Part shown: positions 1-6,774 of the stretch, piece by piece
Position numbering within the stretch: position 1 is the first letter of the stretch
Layout of the letters: each line of letters opens with the position of its first letter
Assembly: GCA_903919625.1 (NCBI GenBank)
Contig: CAIXIZ010000478.1
Span: forward strand, 1 to 10,039
DNA: 10,039 bases
Direction: 5' to 3'
Source of the DNA: an uncultured Verrucomicrobiota bacterium
Lineage (GTDB): Bacteria; Verrucomicrobiota; Verrucomicrobiia; Opitutales; Opitutaceae
Translations under genes and position numbers: made by a program
The notes under the pieces: generated by a model
Databases searched by the model: none
What the model saw: only the letters and a program-made list of their open reading frames with translations
Told to the model about the DNA's origin: nothing

Positions 1-2
1 CG

Positions 3-1070
3 CGTGGCGCCGGCGCGGCCCCACCCAATCCGCTCAACATCGACAATCTCAAGACGGTGCTGACGCTCACGGACGCGCAGATCGCCCAAATCACCCCGTT
101 GCTCAACGCCATCAACCAAGGGCAGGCCGGTGTGACCAGTGCTCAGGCCAACAGCGCCAAGGCCCGCACCGACGGTATTGCCGCCATCAGCGCCCTGCTC
201 ACGGAGTCCGAACGCCCCATGTTTCTCGCCCTGTCCAATCCGGTGCCGCCCGCCGCCCGCGGGGCCGGTGCCGGGGCGCCCGGCGGCCGGGGCGGTGGCG
301 CACCGGCGGGGCCCTCGCTGGAATCCCTGACCCTCGCCAAAGGCTGGGGCTATGCGACCTTCAACACCGGCTCCGTGCAGCCCGATTCGGCCGACGGTCT
401 GACCCAGGGCATCATCGGCCTGATGAACAAAGGTCAGATGCGGACCAAGCCTGACGAGTGGGGCGTGCTCATGGCGTGGTCCTGGGGCCTGAGCAAGTCG
501 ATCGACTATTTTGAGACCGACCATGACGTCGATGCGAAGCAGCTCGTCGTGGACGGCTTCTCGCGCTGGGGCAAAACGGCGGTGCTCGCGGCGGCCGTTG
601 ACCAGCGCTGGGCGATCTCCTGGGCGGGTGACTCCGGCGAAGGCGGCACCAAGATGAACCGCCGCAATTTCGGCGAAACCGTCGACATGGTCGCGCAGAA
701 TTTCCCGTACTGGATGGCCGGCAACTTCCAGAAATTTGTCGGCCCGGAAAACTGGGGCAAGATGACCGTCGATTCACACGAACTCGTGGCCCTCGTCGCA
801 CCGCGCCCGGTGTTCATCACGGGTGGCACTTCCGACCAGCACACGGACGCCAAAGGCATGTTTCTTGCCGCGGCGCTCGCCAGCCCGGTCTATGAGCTCC
901 TCGGCAAAAAAGGCCTCGGCACGATGGAAATGCCCCCGGCGGACACCGGCCTGATCACCGGCGAAATCGGCTATCGGATGCACACGGGCGGTCACACCCC
1001 CGCGCCCGATCTCGAAACGTTCCTCGAGTTCTGCGGCAAGTATCTCAAGGCTCCGCCGGCAAAAAAATAA
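3..1070 (+). CDS. CE15 family glucuronoyl esterase, 5'-truncated by window edge
   Basis: Carbohydrate esterase of family CE15. These enzymes hydrolyse the ester between 4-O-methyl-glucuronate on xylan and lignin alcohols, usually outside the cytoplasm. The frame is open to the left edge, so the true start and any signal peptide are missing; the GTG at 57 is an internal codon. Numbering from 57, the alpha/beta-hydrolase triad is visible: Ser169 in GFSRWGK (codon 561-563), Glu195 in SGEGG (639-641) and His313 in GGHT (993-995). Typical CE15 blocks are present: AKGWGYATFN, the stretch from GIIGLMNKGQ to YFETD, RRNFGE, WMAGNF, DSHELVALVAPRPVFI and LLGKKGLG. The usual Cys before Ser is Phe here. 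Upstream of AKGWGYA lies an unusual segment: a helical LTDAQ-type stretch (about 24-240) bordered by Gly/Ala/Arg-rich linkers. It converges with the GH51 gene, 28 bp away. The family call is from remembered motifs; actual substrate is inferred. Confidence 0.9.
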   Translation, partial: RGAGAAPPNPLNIDNLKTVLTLTDAQIAQITPLLNAINQGQAGVTSAQANSAKARTDGIAAISALLTESERPMFLALSNPVPPAARGAGAGAPGGRGGGAPAGPSLESLTLAKGWGYATFNTGSVQPDSADGLTQGIIGLMNKGQMRTKPDEWGVLMAWSWGLSKSIDYFETDHDVDAKQLVVDGFSRWGKTAVLAAAVDQRWAISWAGDSGEGGTKMNRRNFGETVDMVAQNFPYWMAGNFQKFVGPENWGKMTVDSHELVALVAPRPVFITGGTSDQHTDAKGMFLAAALASPVYELLGKKGLGTMEMPPADTGLITGEIGYRMHTGGHTPAPDLETFLEFCGKYLKAPPAKK

Positions 1071-1098
1071 CCGGGCCGGCGCGGCAGTTGACCTCAGT

Positions 1099-3069
1099 TC
1101 AGTCCGCCCTGACTTCCACGACTGCGACCGTGTAGGGCGCAAGGTTGAATGTCATGTCGCGCGCATACGCCATGGTCGCTTCCACCGGATGAATCTTGTC
1201 CGGCTCCGTCAGCGAGTTCTCCTCCGTCGGGCCGGCCGTTACCGTGGAGACTGTCACCCCGGCCTTGGCCGGCGCCTGCTTGCCCTGGAATCGCACCAGC
1301 AGCGGGTGAGGGCTGCTGTCGTAATTGACGGCCTTGAGCACGATGCGTTTTCCGTCCGCGCTGCCGGACGCAATCGCGTCGACGGTGTTCGCCGTCCAGC
1401 CTTCGGGCTTCATCTGGGAAATGTCGTCGAAGAAACTGGCCCGGTTGGGGATGTCCTTCACGGTGCCTGACGTGACGGCATAGCGTCTCGGGGCATAGTG
1501 GTCGCGGAACAGCTTCTCCGCCACGTAGCCCGATCCCGCGAACCAGGTGACGTGATCGTGGTAGATCCAGGACCGCCATTCCGGATTGTCGGTCGTGTTG
1601 CGCAGCAGCAGCGCCGGACAGGTCATGTCCAGGGTCGGGCTCAGTTTTTCATAGCTGATGAGGCTGCCCGCCGCATGCAGGCCCGCACGCCAGTCATAGC
1701 TGCGGCACAGCCCCCACTCCAGCACCGCCACCTTGATGCCAGGATGGGCCGAGCCGTGCACATAGTCGCACACTTTTCCGAGGTAGTCCTCGATGCGGCG
1801 GACTCCCGTCGCGAAATTCTCCGGCTCATATTCATAATTATGGCAGCCGAGGATGTCGAAATTGTCGCCGGCGAGATCGATCAGCTTCTGGCTCCAGTTC
1901 ATGTCGTTGGAACGCTTCTGGCCGCACGCCACGATCTTCACCGCCGGCGCAATCTGACGCAGCCGGCCGCCATAAAGGTTGACGATTTTGGCGTAGGCTT
2001 CGGGCGTGAGCTGGTGGTTCATCGGCTCGTTGTCGATTTGGATGTACGGCACCTGATAAGGCGCGGCGTGGCCGTTGGCCGCACGGCGGCGGCCCCACTC
2101 CGTCGTGGGCGGATCCAACAGGTAATGCACCCAGTCCATCGCATATTCAAACTGCCCCGGCTCGGTGTCGGTCGCGCTCAGCACGATCAGCGGATCGGAG
2201 CCCAGCTGTCGGCATAGCTCCAAAAATTCGTCCGTGCCAAATCCGTAGTAATCGGAATAACCGCCCCAGATGGTGTTCGGGTTCATCTTGCGCGTCACGG
2301 CCGGTCCGATGCCGTCCTTCCATCGGTAGATCGAGGCAAATGAACCGCCCGGCCAGCGGATAAAGGCCGGCTTAAGCCCCTGCAAAGAGGCGAGCAGATC
2401 CGGCCGGAGTTTCCCGTGCGCGCGGGCGTCGGCCCGCATGAGCGACACGAAATCCACCAGCGCCGTGCCCGTGCCGGTGCCAAGAATCTCGACGACCGCC
2501 TGCGTCTCGGTTGCCGGACTCACAAACCCAAAGGACGCCTCCTGCCAGCCCAGGCCGTTGGTCTTCAACGGCAACTGCACCAGCACCCGGCCCGTCGTAT
2601 CCTTGACCTGCAGGCTGAGCTGCAATGCGCCCTGCTCGGGGTTGATCCACACCGAGCCGTCATAGGCCGTGCCGGCTGCAACATACACCCTGCCCTGCCG
2701 CAATCCGGCGGTGCCCTGGCTGGCCGTGAGGCGCACGCTGCGCTCGCCCTGTTGAAATTTCACCTCGACCGCCTCCACGGTTCCATGGTCGGCCAAGGTT
2801 TCCCAGTAGTCCTTGAAATCGTTGCCTTCAAATCCCTGCCCGCGGATCTGCTCGGCATACAGCCCGTCCACCACCGAGTGGTTGATGTGCTCGAGAAACT
2901 GTCCGTAAATGCGCTCGTCGATCTGCCCCGCCACGTGATCCGTGTCCACCAGCAGCACCGCGACGCCGGGATTGGCCTCCGCGGCAGGTACTGGAGAGGG
3001 GAGAAGCAGCCCAAGGAAAAGGGCAAATTGTGTCAGGGGAAAGCGGTGCAATGAGGGGTATCGGGACAT
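1099..3069 (-). CDS. Secreted GH51 alpha-L-arabinofuranosidase
   Basis: Retaining alpha-L-arabinofuranosidase of family GH51, which removes arabinofuranosyl side chains from arabinoxylan or arabinan. The frame continues to an ATG at 3177. I chose the ATG at 3067-3069 (656 aa) because it begins a clear signal peptide: a basic start, a hydrophobic core FALFLGLLL, then SPVPAAEA with cleavage near residues 29-32. The next block (IYGQFLEHINHSVVDGLYAEQIRGQGFEGNDF) is characteristic of GH51. Residues of about 105-215 look like a carbohydrate-binding-type beta-sandwich. The barrel follows with IRWPGGSFAS (about 237-246). The acid/base is Glu348 in QIDNEPMN (codon 2026-2028) and the nucleophile Glu451 in VLEWGL (1717-1719). 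A C-terminal beta domain runs to the TGA. Many GH51 enzymes are intracellular, so the signal peptide suggests periplasmic or extracellular action. No Shine-Dalgarno sequence precedes the start. Convergent with the CE15 gene, divergent from the aldo/keto reductase. Confidence 0.93.
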   Translation of the reverse strand: MSRYPSLHRFPLTQFALFLGLLLPSPVPAAEANPGVAVLLVDTDHVAGQIDERIYGQFLEHINHSVVDGLYAEQIRGQGFEGNDFKDYWETLADHGTVEAVEVKFQQGERSVRLTASQGTAGLRQGRVYVAAGTAYDGSVWINPEQGALQLSLQVKDTTGRVLVQLPLKTNGLGWQEASFGFVSPATETQAVVEILGTGTGTALVDFVSLMRADARAHGKLRPDLLASLQGLKPAFIRWPGGSFASIYRWKDGIGPAVTRKMNPNTIWGGYSDYYGFGTDEFLELCRQLGSDPLIVLSATDTEPGQFEYAMDWVHYLLDPPTTEWGRRRAANGHAAPYQVPYIQIDNEPMNHQLTPEAYAKIVNLYGGRLRQIAPAVKIVACGQKRSNDMNWSQKLIDLAGDNFDILGCHNYEYEPENFATGVRRIEDYLGKVCDYVHGSAHPGIKVAVLEWGLCRSYDWRAGLHAAGSLISYEKLSPTLDMTCPALLLRNTTDNPEWRSWIYHDHVTWFAGSGYVAEKLFRDHYAPRRYAVTSGTVKDIPNRASFFDDISQMKPEGWTANTVDAIASGSADGKRIVLKAVNYDSSPHPLLVRFQGKQAPAKAGVTVSTVTAGPTEENSLTEPDKIHPVEATMAYARDMTFNLAPYTVAVVEVRAD

Positions 3070-3346
3070 GGGGATGGGCTCGTGGGGATGGGACGATTGA
3101 CTGCAACCACCCTGCGCCTTCCAAAACTTGTCGCAATCCTGAAGGTGTGCCCGGTGCAATTTCGGGCATGGCCGCACCAGGGCAGCGATGAGGAACCGTC
3201 AACCGGCCTCTGCCCCAAATGTTTCGCCCGCACTTGCCCGCTTCCGGTTGTTGGCTAGTCTCGCCGGCCGGTCGCATTCGGAATTGGTTCCGATGTGGCG
3301 CGCTCACCTTGAATTTTTCCTCCACCTTCCGCTCCTTTCCCACCCG
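3070..3346. other. Divergent intergenic region between GH51 and aldo/keto reductase genes
   Basis: This 277-bp stretch separates the chosen start of the GH51 gene (leftward) from that of the reductase (rightward). Both frames stay open into it, from an ATG at 3177 leftward and an ATG at 3188 rightward. The encoded extensions look like neither a signal peptide nor a conserved domain, so I treat it as non-coding. It should hold the promoters of both genes. Only one weak rightward candidate was found, and none for GH51. No strong palindrome, tandem repeat or RNA-gene-like structure was seen. Confidence 0.6.
3234..3261 (+). promoter_or_regulatory. Candidate sigma70-type promoter for the aldo/keto reductase gene
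   Basis: TTGCCC (3234-3239) and TAGTCT (3256-3261) are separated by 16 bp. The first three bases of the -35 match, and the -10 has the TAnnnT pattern. The distance to the ATG at 3347 would leave a leader of about 75-80 nt. This is a weak match in GC-rich DNA and could be chance. Confidence 0.22.
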
Positions 3347-4237
3347 ATGACACCGCCTCCCGCCTCCCCTTCGTCCCACCACGCATCCGCCAGCGGGGTG
3401 TTCAAACTCGGTGGTGACCTGCCGGTCCATCGGCTCGGCTTTGGCGCCATGCGCATCACCGGACCGGGCGTCTGGGGCGAGCCCAAGGATCCGGCTTCGG
3501 TGCGGCGCCTGCTGCGCCAGGTCGTGGACCAGGGCATCAACTTCATCGACACCGCCGATTCCTACGGGCCGGAGATCAGCGAGCGGTTGATTGCAGAAGC
3601 TTTGCACCCCTACCCGTCCGGTCTCGTCATCGCCACCAAAGGCGGCCTCACGCGTTCCGGACCGGGGCAATGGGCGCCCGTCGGGCGGCCGGAATACCTG
3701 CGGCAGTGCGTCGAGCTGAGCCTGCGCCGCCTGAAGCTCGACCGCATTGATCTCTACCAGTTGCACCGCATCGACCCGCAGGTGCCGGTCGCCGAAAGCC
3801 TCGGCGCGCTGCAGGAACTCCAACAGGCGGGAAAAATCCGGCACATCGGCCTGTCGGAGGTCTCGGTCAAAGAAATTGAGCAGGCGAAGCAAACGGTCGC
3901 GGTCGTGAGCGTCCAAAACCTCTACAATCTCGGCAACCGCCAGAGCGAGGCAGTGCTCGAATACTGCACGCAGCACGCCCTCGGGTTCATCCCCTGGTTT
4001 CCGCTGGCGGCCGGCGAAATGGCCCGCCCGGGCGGCACTCTCGACCAGGTCGCGCAACGCCATGGCGCCACCGTCGCCCAGCTTGCGCTCGCCTGGCTGC
4101 TGCAGAAGTCACCGGTCATGCTGCCTATTCCAGGCACCGCGAGCGCAGAACACCTGCGGGAAAACCTTGGCGCAGTTGCCGTGAAGCTCACTCCCGGCGA
4201 ATGGGCCGCCCTGGCCGGACCGGGTGCCAAAGGCTGA
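3347..4237 (+). CDS. Aldo/keto reductase, PdxI (YdbC)-like
   Basis: NAD(P)H-dependent aldo/keto reductase with a TIM-barrel fold, probably cytoplasmic. The frame opens at 3188. The ATG at 3347 (296 aa) is preferred because the reductase fold begins at about residue 18 (FKLGGDLPVHRLGFGAM) and the upstream codons resemble nothing conserved. A GTG at 3398 is a further option. The catalytic tetrad is complete: Asp68 and Tyr73 in FIDTADSYG, Lys98 in IATKGG and His140 in YQLHRID. Features recalled from E. coli PdxI (pyridoxal reductase, formerly YdbC) are present: GPGVWGEPKD, VSVQNLYNLGNR, FIPWFPLAAGEM, and a C-terminal LAWLLQKSPVMLPIPGT followed by HLREN. That supports this subfamily, but pyridoxal as substrate is inference; a sugar or other aldehyde is possible. 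No signal peptide and no Shine-Dalgarno sequence. Convergent with the isocitrate dehydrogenase gene, 68 bp away. Confidence 0.9.
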   Translation: MTPPPASPSSHHASASGVFKLGGDLPVHRLGFGAMRITGPGVWGEPKDPASVRRLLRQVVDQGINFIDTADSYGPEISERLIAEALHPYPSGLVIATKGGLTRSGPGQWAPVGRPEYLRQCVELSLRRLKLDRIDLYQLHRIDPQVPVAESLGALQELQQAGKIRHIGLSEVSVKEIEQAKQTVAVVSVQNLYNLGNRQSEAVLEYCTQHALGFIPWFPLAAGEMARPGGTLDQVAQRHGATVAQLALAWLLQKSPVMLPIPGTASAEHLRENLGAVAVKLTPGEWAALAGPGAKG

Positions 4238-4305
4238 GCGCTGAGTCCAGTTCTTGACTTCACCCATCCGCGTTATTTCTGAGCCCGTCGCCACGCCAAG
4301 CGTGC

Positions 4306-6630
4306 TCAACCTAAACTGGTGAGAACGGCATTCAGCAATTGGCTTGGCCGCAGAGCCGCTGACGCCTTCGCCTCATCCGGCAAGTAATACCCACCGATAT
4401 CGACGGGCTTGCCTTGGACAGCGACCATTTCCCCAACGATCTGCTTTTCGCCGGCGGCCAGCTTTTCGGCAATCGGGGTGAAGATTCCCTTCAGCTCCGG
4501 ATCTGTGGTCTGGGCCGCGAGGGCCTGGGCCCAATAAAGTGCGAGATAGAAATGGCTGCCGCGGATGTCGATGCCGGTGCCCACTTTCCGCGCCGGTGAC
4601 TTGTCGTTTTCCAAAAACTTGCCGTTGGCGGCGTCAAGGGTCTCGGCGAGGACCTTGGCCTTGGCATAGTTTTGCGTGATGCCGAGATGCTCCAACGAGG
4701 CCGCCAGCGCGAAGAACTCGCCCAGGCTGTCCCAGCGGAGGAAATTTTCCTCGGTGAACTGCTGCACGTGTTTCGGCGCCGAACCACCAGCCCCGGTCTC
4801 AAAGAGGCCGCCACCGTTCATGAGCGGGACGATGGACAGCATCTTGGCGCTCGTGCCGACTTCGAGGATCGGAAAAAGATCGGTGAGGTAGTCGCGGAGG
4901 ACGTTGCCCGTGACAGAGATCGTGTCCTGCCCGGCCTTGAGGCGCTCCAACGTGGCGACGCAGGCCTCGGCGGGCGGGAGAATGCGGATCAGGAGGCCGG
5001 TGGTGTCGAGCGCGGCGAGAGCCTTGCCCACCTTGGCGATGATCTGCGCATCGTGCGCGCGTTTGGGATCGAGCCAGAAGATAGCCGGCGTGTGACTGAG
5101 CCGGGCGCGGTTGACCGCCAGTTTCACCCAGTCCTGCACCGGCGCGTCCTTCGTCTGACAGGCCCGCCAGATGTCTCCCGCCTCCACTTCGTGGGACAGG
5201 AGAATATTTGGCGAGAGGTCAGCCTGCTGGGCGCTGACATCTGACTTCTGACCGCTGTCAGCCGGGACGGCCACGACCCGGATGACTCCCTTGCCCGGAG
5301 CCACGAAGGTTTTGTTGTGCGAACCGTATTCCTCGGCGGCCTGTGCCATGAGGCCGACGTTGGGGACGGTCCCCATGGTCTGGGGGTCGAAGGCCCCGTG
5401 CTGTTTGCAAAAATCAATCGTGGCCTGGTAGATGCCGGCGTAGCTGCTGTCGGGGATGCAGCACAGGGTGTCCTGGCCCTTGCCCTGCGCATTCCACATC
5501 TGGCCGGAGGAGCGGATCATCGCAGGCATCGAGGCGTCGATGATGACGTCACTGGGGACATGCAGGTTGGTGATGTCTTTCTCCGCGTTGACCATTGCAA
5601 CGGCGGGACGGGAGGCGAAGACCGTCTGGATGTCCGCCTCGATGGCGGCACGCTGGTCGGCGGGAAGTTTCCCGATTTTGGCGAGGAGGTCGCCAAATCC
5701 ATTGTTCAGGTCCACGCCAAGGGTTGCGAAAGTGGCGGCATGCTTGGTGAACAGGTCTTTGCAGAACACGCGGACCGCGAGGCCGAACATGACGGGGTCG
5801 GAGACCTTCATCATCGTGGCCTTGAGGTGCAGCGTAAAGAGAACGCCGTCTTGCTTGGCCTTGTTCAATTGCTGCGCAAAGAAGGAGCCGAGCGCCATCT
5901 TGTTCATGAAGGTGCCATCGAGGATTTCGCCGGCCTTGAGGGAAAGCCTGTCCTTGAGGACCACGATCTGCGCGGCCTTGGCGGCTGCCTCGGGCGTGGT
6001 GCCGGCCGGAGCGGGCGCCGGGACAAACTCAATCCGCACGGTCGTCGCAGTGGGAACGGTGACGGACTGCTCATTGGCGAAAAAGTCGTCCTTGCGCATG
6101 GTCGCGACCGAGGTCTTCGAGGTGGGCGACCATGCCCCCATGGAGTGCGGGTGTTTTCGCGCGTAGTCCTTGACCGCCTTGGGTGCGCGGCGGTCGGAGT
6201 TGCCCTCACGCAACACGGGATTCACGGCCGAACCGAGGACTTTGGCATAACGCGTCTTGATCTCCTTCTCCGCTTCGGTCGCGGCAGCTTCGGGATAGGC
6301 GGGCACCGGGTAACCCTTGGACTGCAGCTCGGCGATGGCGGCCTTCAGTTGCGGGACGGAGGCGGAAATATTGGGCAGCTTGATGATGTTGGCCTCGGGT
6401 TTGAGCGTGAGCGCTCCCAGTTCGGCCAGCGCGTCGGAAACCCGCTGGGCCGGGGTGAGTTTGTCGGGAAACTGGGCGAGGATCCGGGCGGCAAGGGAAA
6501 TGTCCCGGGCTTCCACGTTGATGTCCGCCTGCCGGGCAAACGCCTGCACGATGGGCAGAAAGGAACAGGTCGCGAGCGCCGGGGCCTCGTCGGTCTTGGT
6601 GTAGTAAATGGTGGGTTTCGCGGCGGGCAT
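4306..6630 (-). CDS. icd: Monomeric NADP-dependent isocitrate dehydrogenase
   Basis: Large monomeric-type isocitrate dehydrogenase (IDH-II), which oxidatively decarboxylates isocitrate to 2-oxoglutarate with NADP in the cytoplasm. The ATG at 6628-6630 gives 774 aa and an N-terminus (MPAAKPTIYYTKTDEAPALA) typical of the family. The longer frame would start at a TTG at 6684 with no family similarity. Diagnostic blocks include CQTKDAPVQDWVKLAV, FWLDPKRAHD, the stretch from SVTGNVLRDYLTDLFPI through GGGLFETGAGGSAPKHV (about 565-640), RGSHFYLALYWAQALAAQ and VQGKPVDIGGYYLPD near the C-terminus. The usual family length is about 740 aa. Part of the excess is an insertion at about residues 457-475 (SGQKSDVSAQQADLS), encoded by a short tandem repeat. 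It sits between the VIRVV strand and the SHEVEAGDIW block, away from the conserved core, so the enzyme is probably active. It lies downstream of GH2 on the same strand but with a 144-bp gap and its own candidate promoter. Confidence 0.97.
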   Translation of the reverse strand: MPAAKPTIYYTKTDEAPALATCSFLPIVQAFARQADINVEARDISLAARILAQFPDKLTPAQRVSDALAELGALTLKPEANIIKLPNISASVPQLKAAIAELQSKGYPVPAYPEAAATEAEKEIKTRYAKVLGSAVNPVLREGNSDRRAPKAVKDYARKHPHSMGAWSPTSKTSVATMRKDDFFANEQSVTVPTATTVRIEFVPAPAPAGTTPEAAAKAAQIVVLKDRLSLKAGEILDGTFMNKMALGSFFAQQLNKAKQDGVLFTLHLKATMMKVSDPVMFGLAVRVFCKDLFTKHAATFATLGVDLNNGFGDLLAKIGKLPADQRAAIEADIQTVFASRPAVAMVNAEKDITNLHVPSDVIIDASMPAMIRSSGQMWNAQGKGQDTLCCIPDSSYAGIYQATIDFCKQHGAFDPQTMGTVPNVGLMAQAAEEYGSHNKTFVAPGKGVIRVVAVPADSGQKSDVSAQQADLSPNILLSHEVEAGDIWRACQTKDAPVQDWVKLAVNRARLSHTPAIFWLDPKRAHDAQIIAKVGKALAALDTTGLLIRILPPAEACVATLERLKAGQDTISVTGNVLRDYLTDLFPILEVGTSAKMLSIVPLMNGGGLFETGAGGSAPKHVQQFTEENFLRWDSLGEFFALAASLEHLGITQNYAKAKVLAETLDAANGKFLENDKSPARKVGTGIDIRGSHFYLALYWAQALAAQTTDPELKGIFTPIAEKLAAGEKQIVGEMVAVQGKPVDIGGYYLPDEAKASAALRPSQLLNAVLTSLG
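5232..5259. repeat. 7-bp tandem repeat array inside icd
   Basis: Four consecutive heptads occur on the + strand: CGCTGAC, ATCTGAC, TTCTGAC and CGCTGTC. The shared core is CTGAC, or GTCAG in the coding direction. A flanking GGTCAG (5217-5222) pairs with CTGACC (5248-5253), so the segment can also fold. The array lies within the insertion at icd residues 457-475 and keeps the reading frame. The period of 7 is not a multiple of 3, so the encoded residues do not repeat. Confidence 0.65.
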
Positions 6631-6655
6631 GATGGTGAAAATGGACGGGCGAAGC

Positions 6656-6684
6656 AGACTGCCGGAGATGCCGGGTGCGGTCAA
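6656..6684 (-). promoter_or_regulatory. Candidate promoter for icd
   Basis: Read leftward, TTGACC (6684-6679) matches the -35 consensus at five of six positions. It is followed 17 bp later by CAGTCT (6661-6656), a poor -10 that keeps only A2 and T6. Transcription would start about 20 nt before the icd ATG at 6630. The AGTCT tail resembles the candidate -10 upstream of the aldo/keto reductase. Correct spacing and position are the main support. Confidence 0.28.
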
Positions 6685-6690
6685 AAGCTA

Positions 6691-6712
6691 TTTGCACCCA
6701 CGCGTTTTGCAC
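6691..6712. repeat. Direct repeat TTTGCAC upstream of icd
   Basis: Two copies of TTTGCAC (6691-6697 and 6706-6712) lie 15 bp apart start to start, just upstream of the candidate icd -35. Paired half-sites upstream of a promoter can be regulator sites, but seven bases recurring once could be chance. Confidence 0.3.
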
Positions 6713-6736
6713 GGGTATGAGGATGGCCAAAGGCTG

Positions 6737-6773
6737 ACCAGGGGAGCCGTCGGCGCAATGGCGCCAGCCTGGT
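6737..6773 (-). terminator. Stem-loop immediately after the GH2 stop codon
   Basis: An outer pair ACCAGG (6737-6742) and CCTGGT (6768-6773) encloses an inner pair GGCGC (6752-6756) and GCGCC (6761-6765) with a 4-nt loop. It begins one base past the GH2 TAG. There is no T-run on the - strand after it, so it is not a classical intrinsic terminator. It may act as an RNA 3'-end structure or be incidental. Confidence 0.35.
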
Positions 6774-6774
6774 G

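Noticed and set aside
1053..1098. Terminator hairpin between CE15 and GH51 (GCCGGC copies around the CE15 stop codon)
   Set aside because: GCCGGC is self-complementary and common in this GC content; the left arm lies in coding sequence and no T-run follows.
3070..3177. Longer GH51 start at the ATG at 3177
   Set aside because: The extra 36 residues contain several Cys and His and no conserved feature, and would bury the clear signal peptide that begins at 3069.
2828..4063. A 411-codon open frame on the - strand spanning the reductase gene and the 5' part of GH51
   Set aside because: It is antisense to the aldo/keto reductase and then out of frame over GH51. Both overlapped genes have complete catalytic motifs, and this translation has none.
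4238..4305. Bidirectional terminator between the reductase and icd genes (CACGC CAA GCGTG, 4292-4304)
   Set aside because: The stem is only five pairs with a three-base loop, overlaps the region right at the icd stop, and has no T-run in either direction.
5317..6720. A 467-codon open frame on the + strand opposite icd
   Set aside because: It is antisense to the unmistakable isocitrate dehydrogenase. The translation is Gly/Arg/Asp/His-rich low-complexity sequence with no recognisable domain, as expected from a complementary frame of a GC-rich gene.
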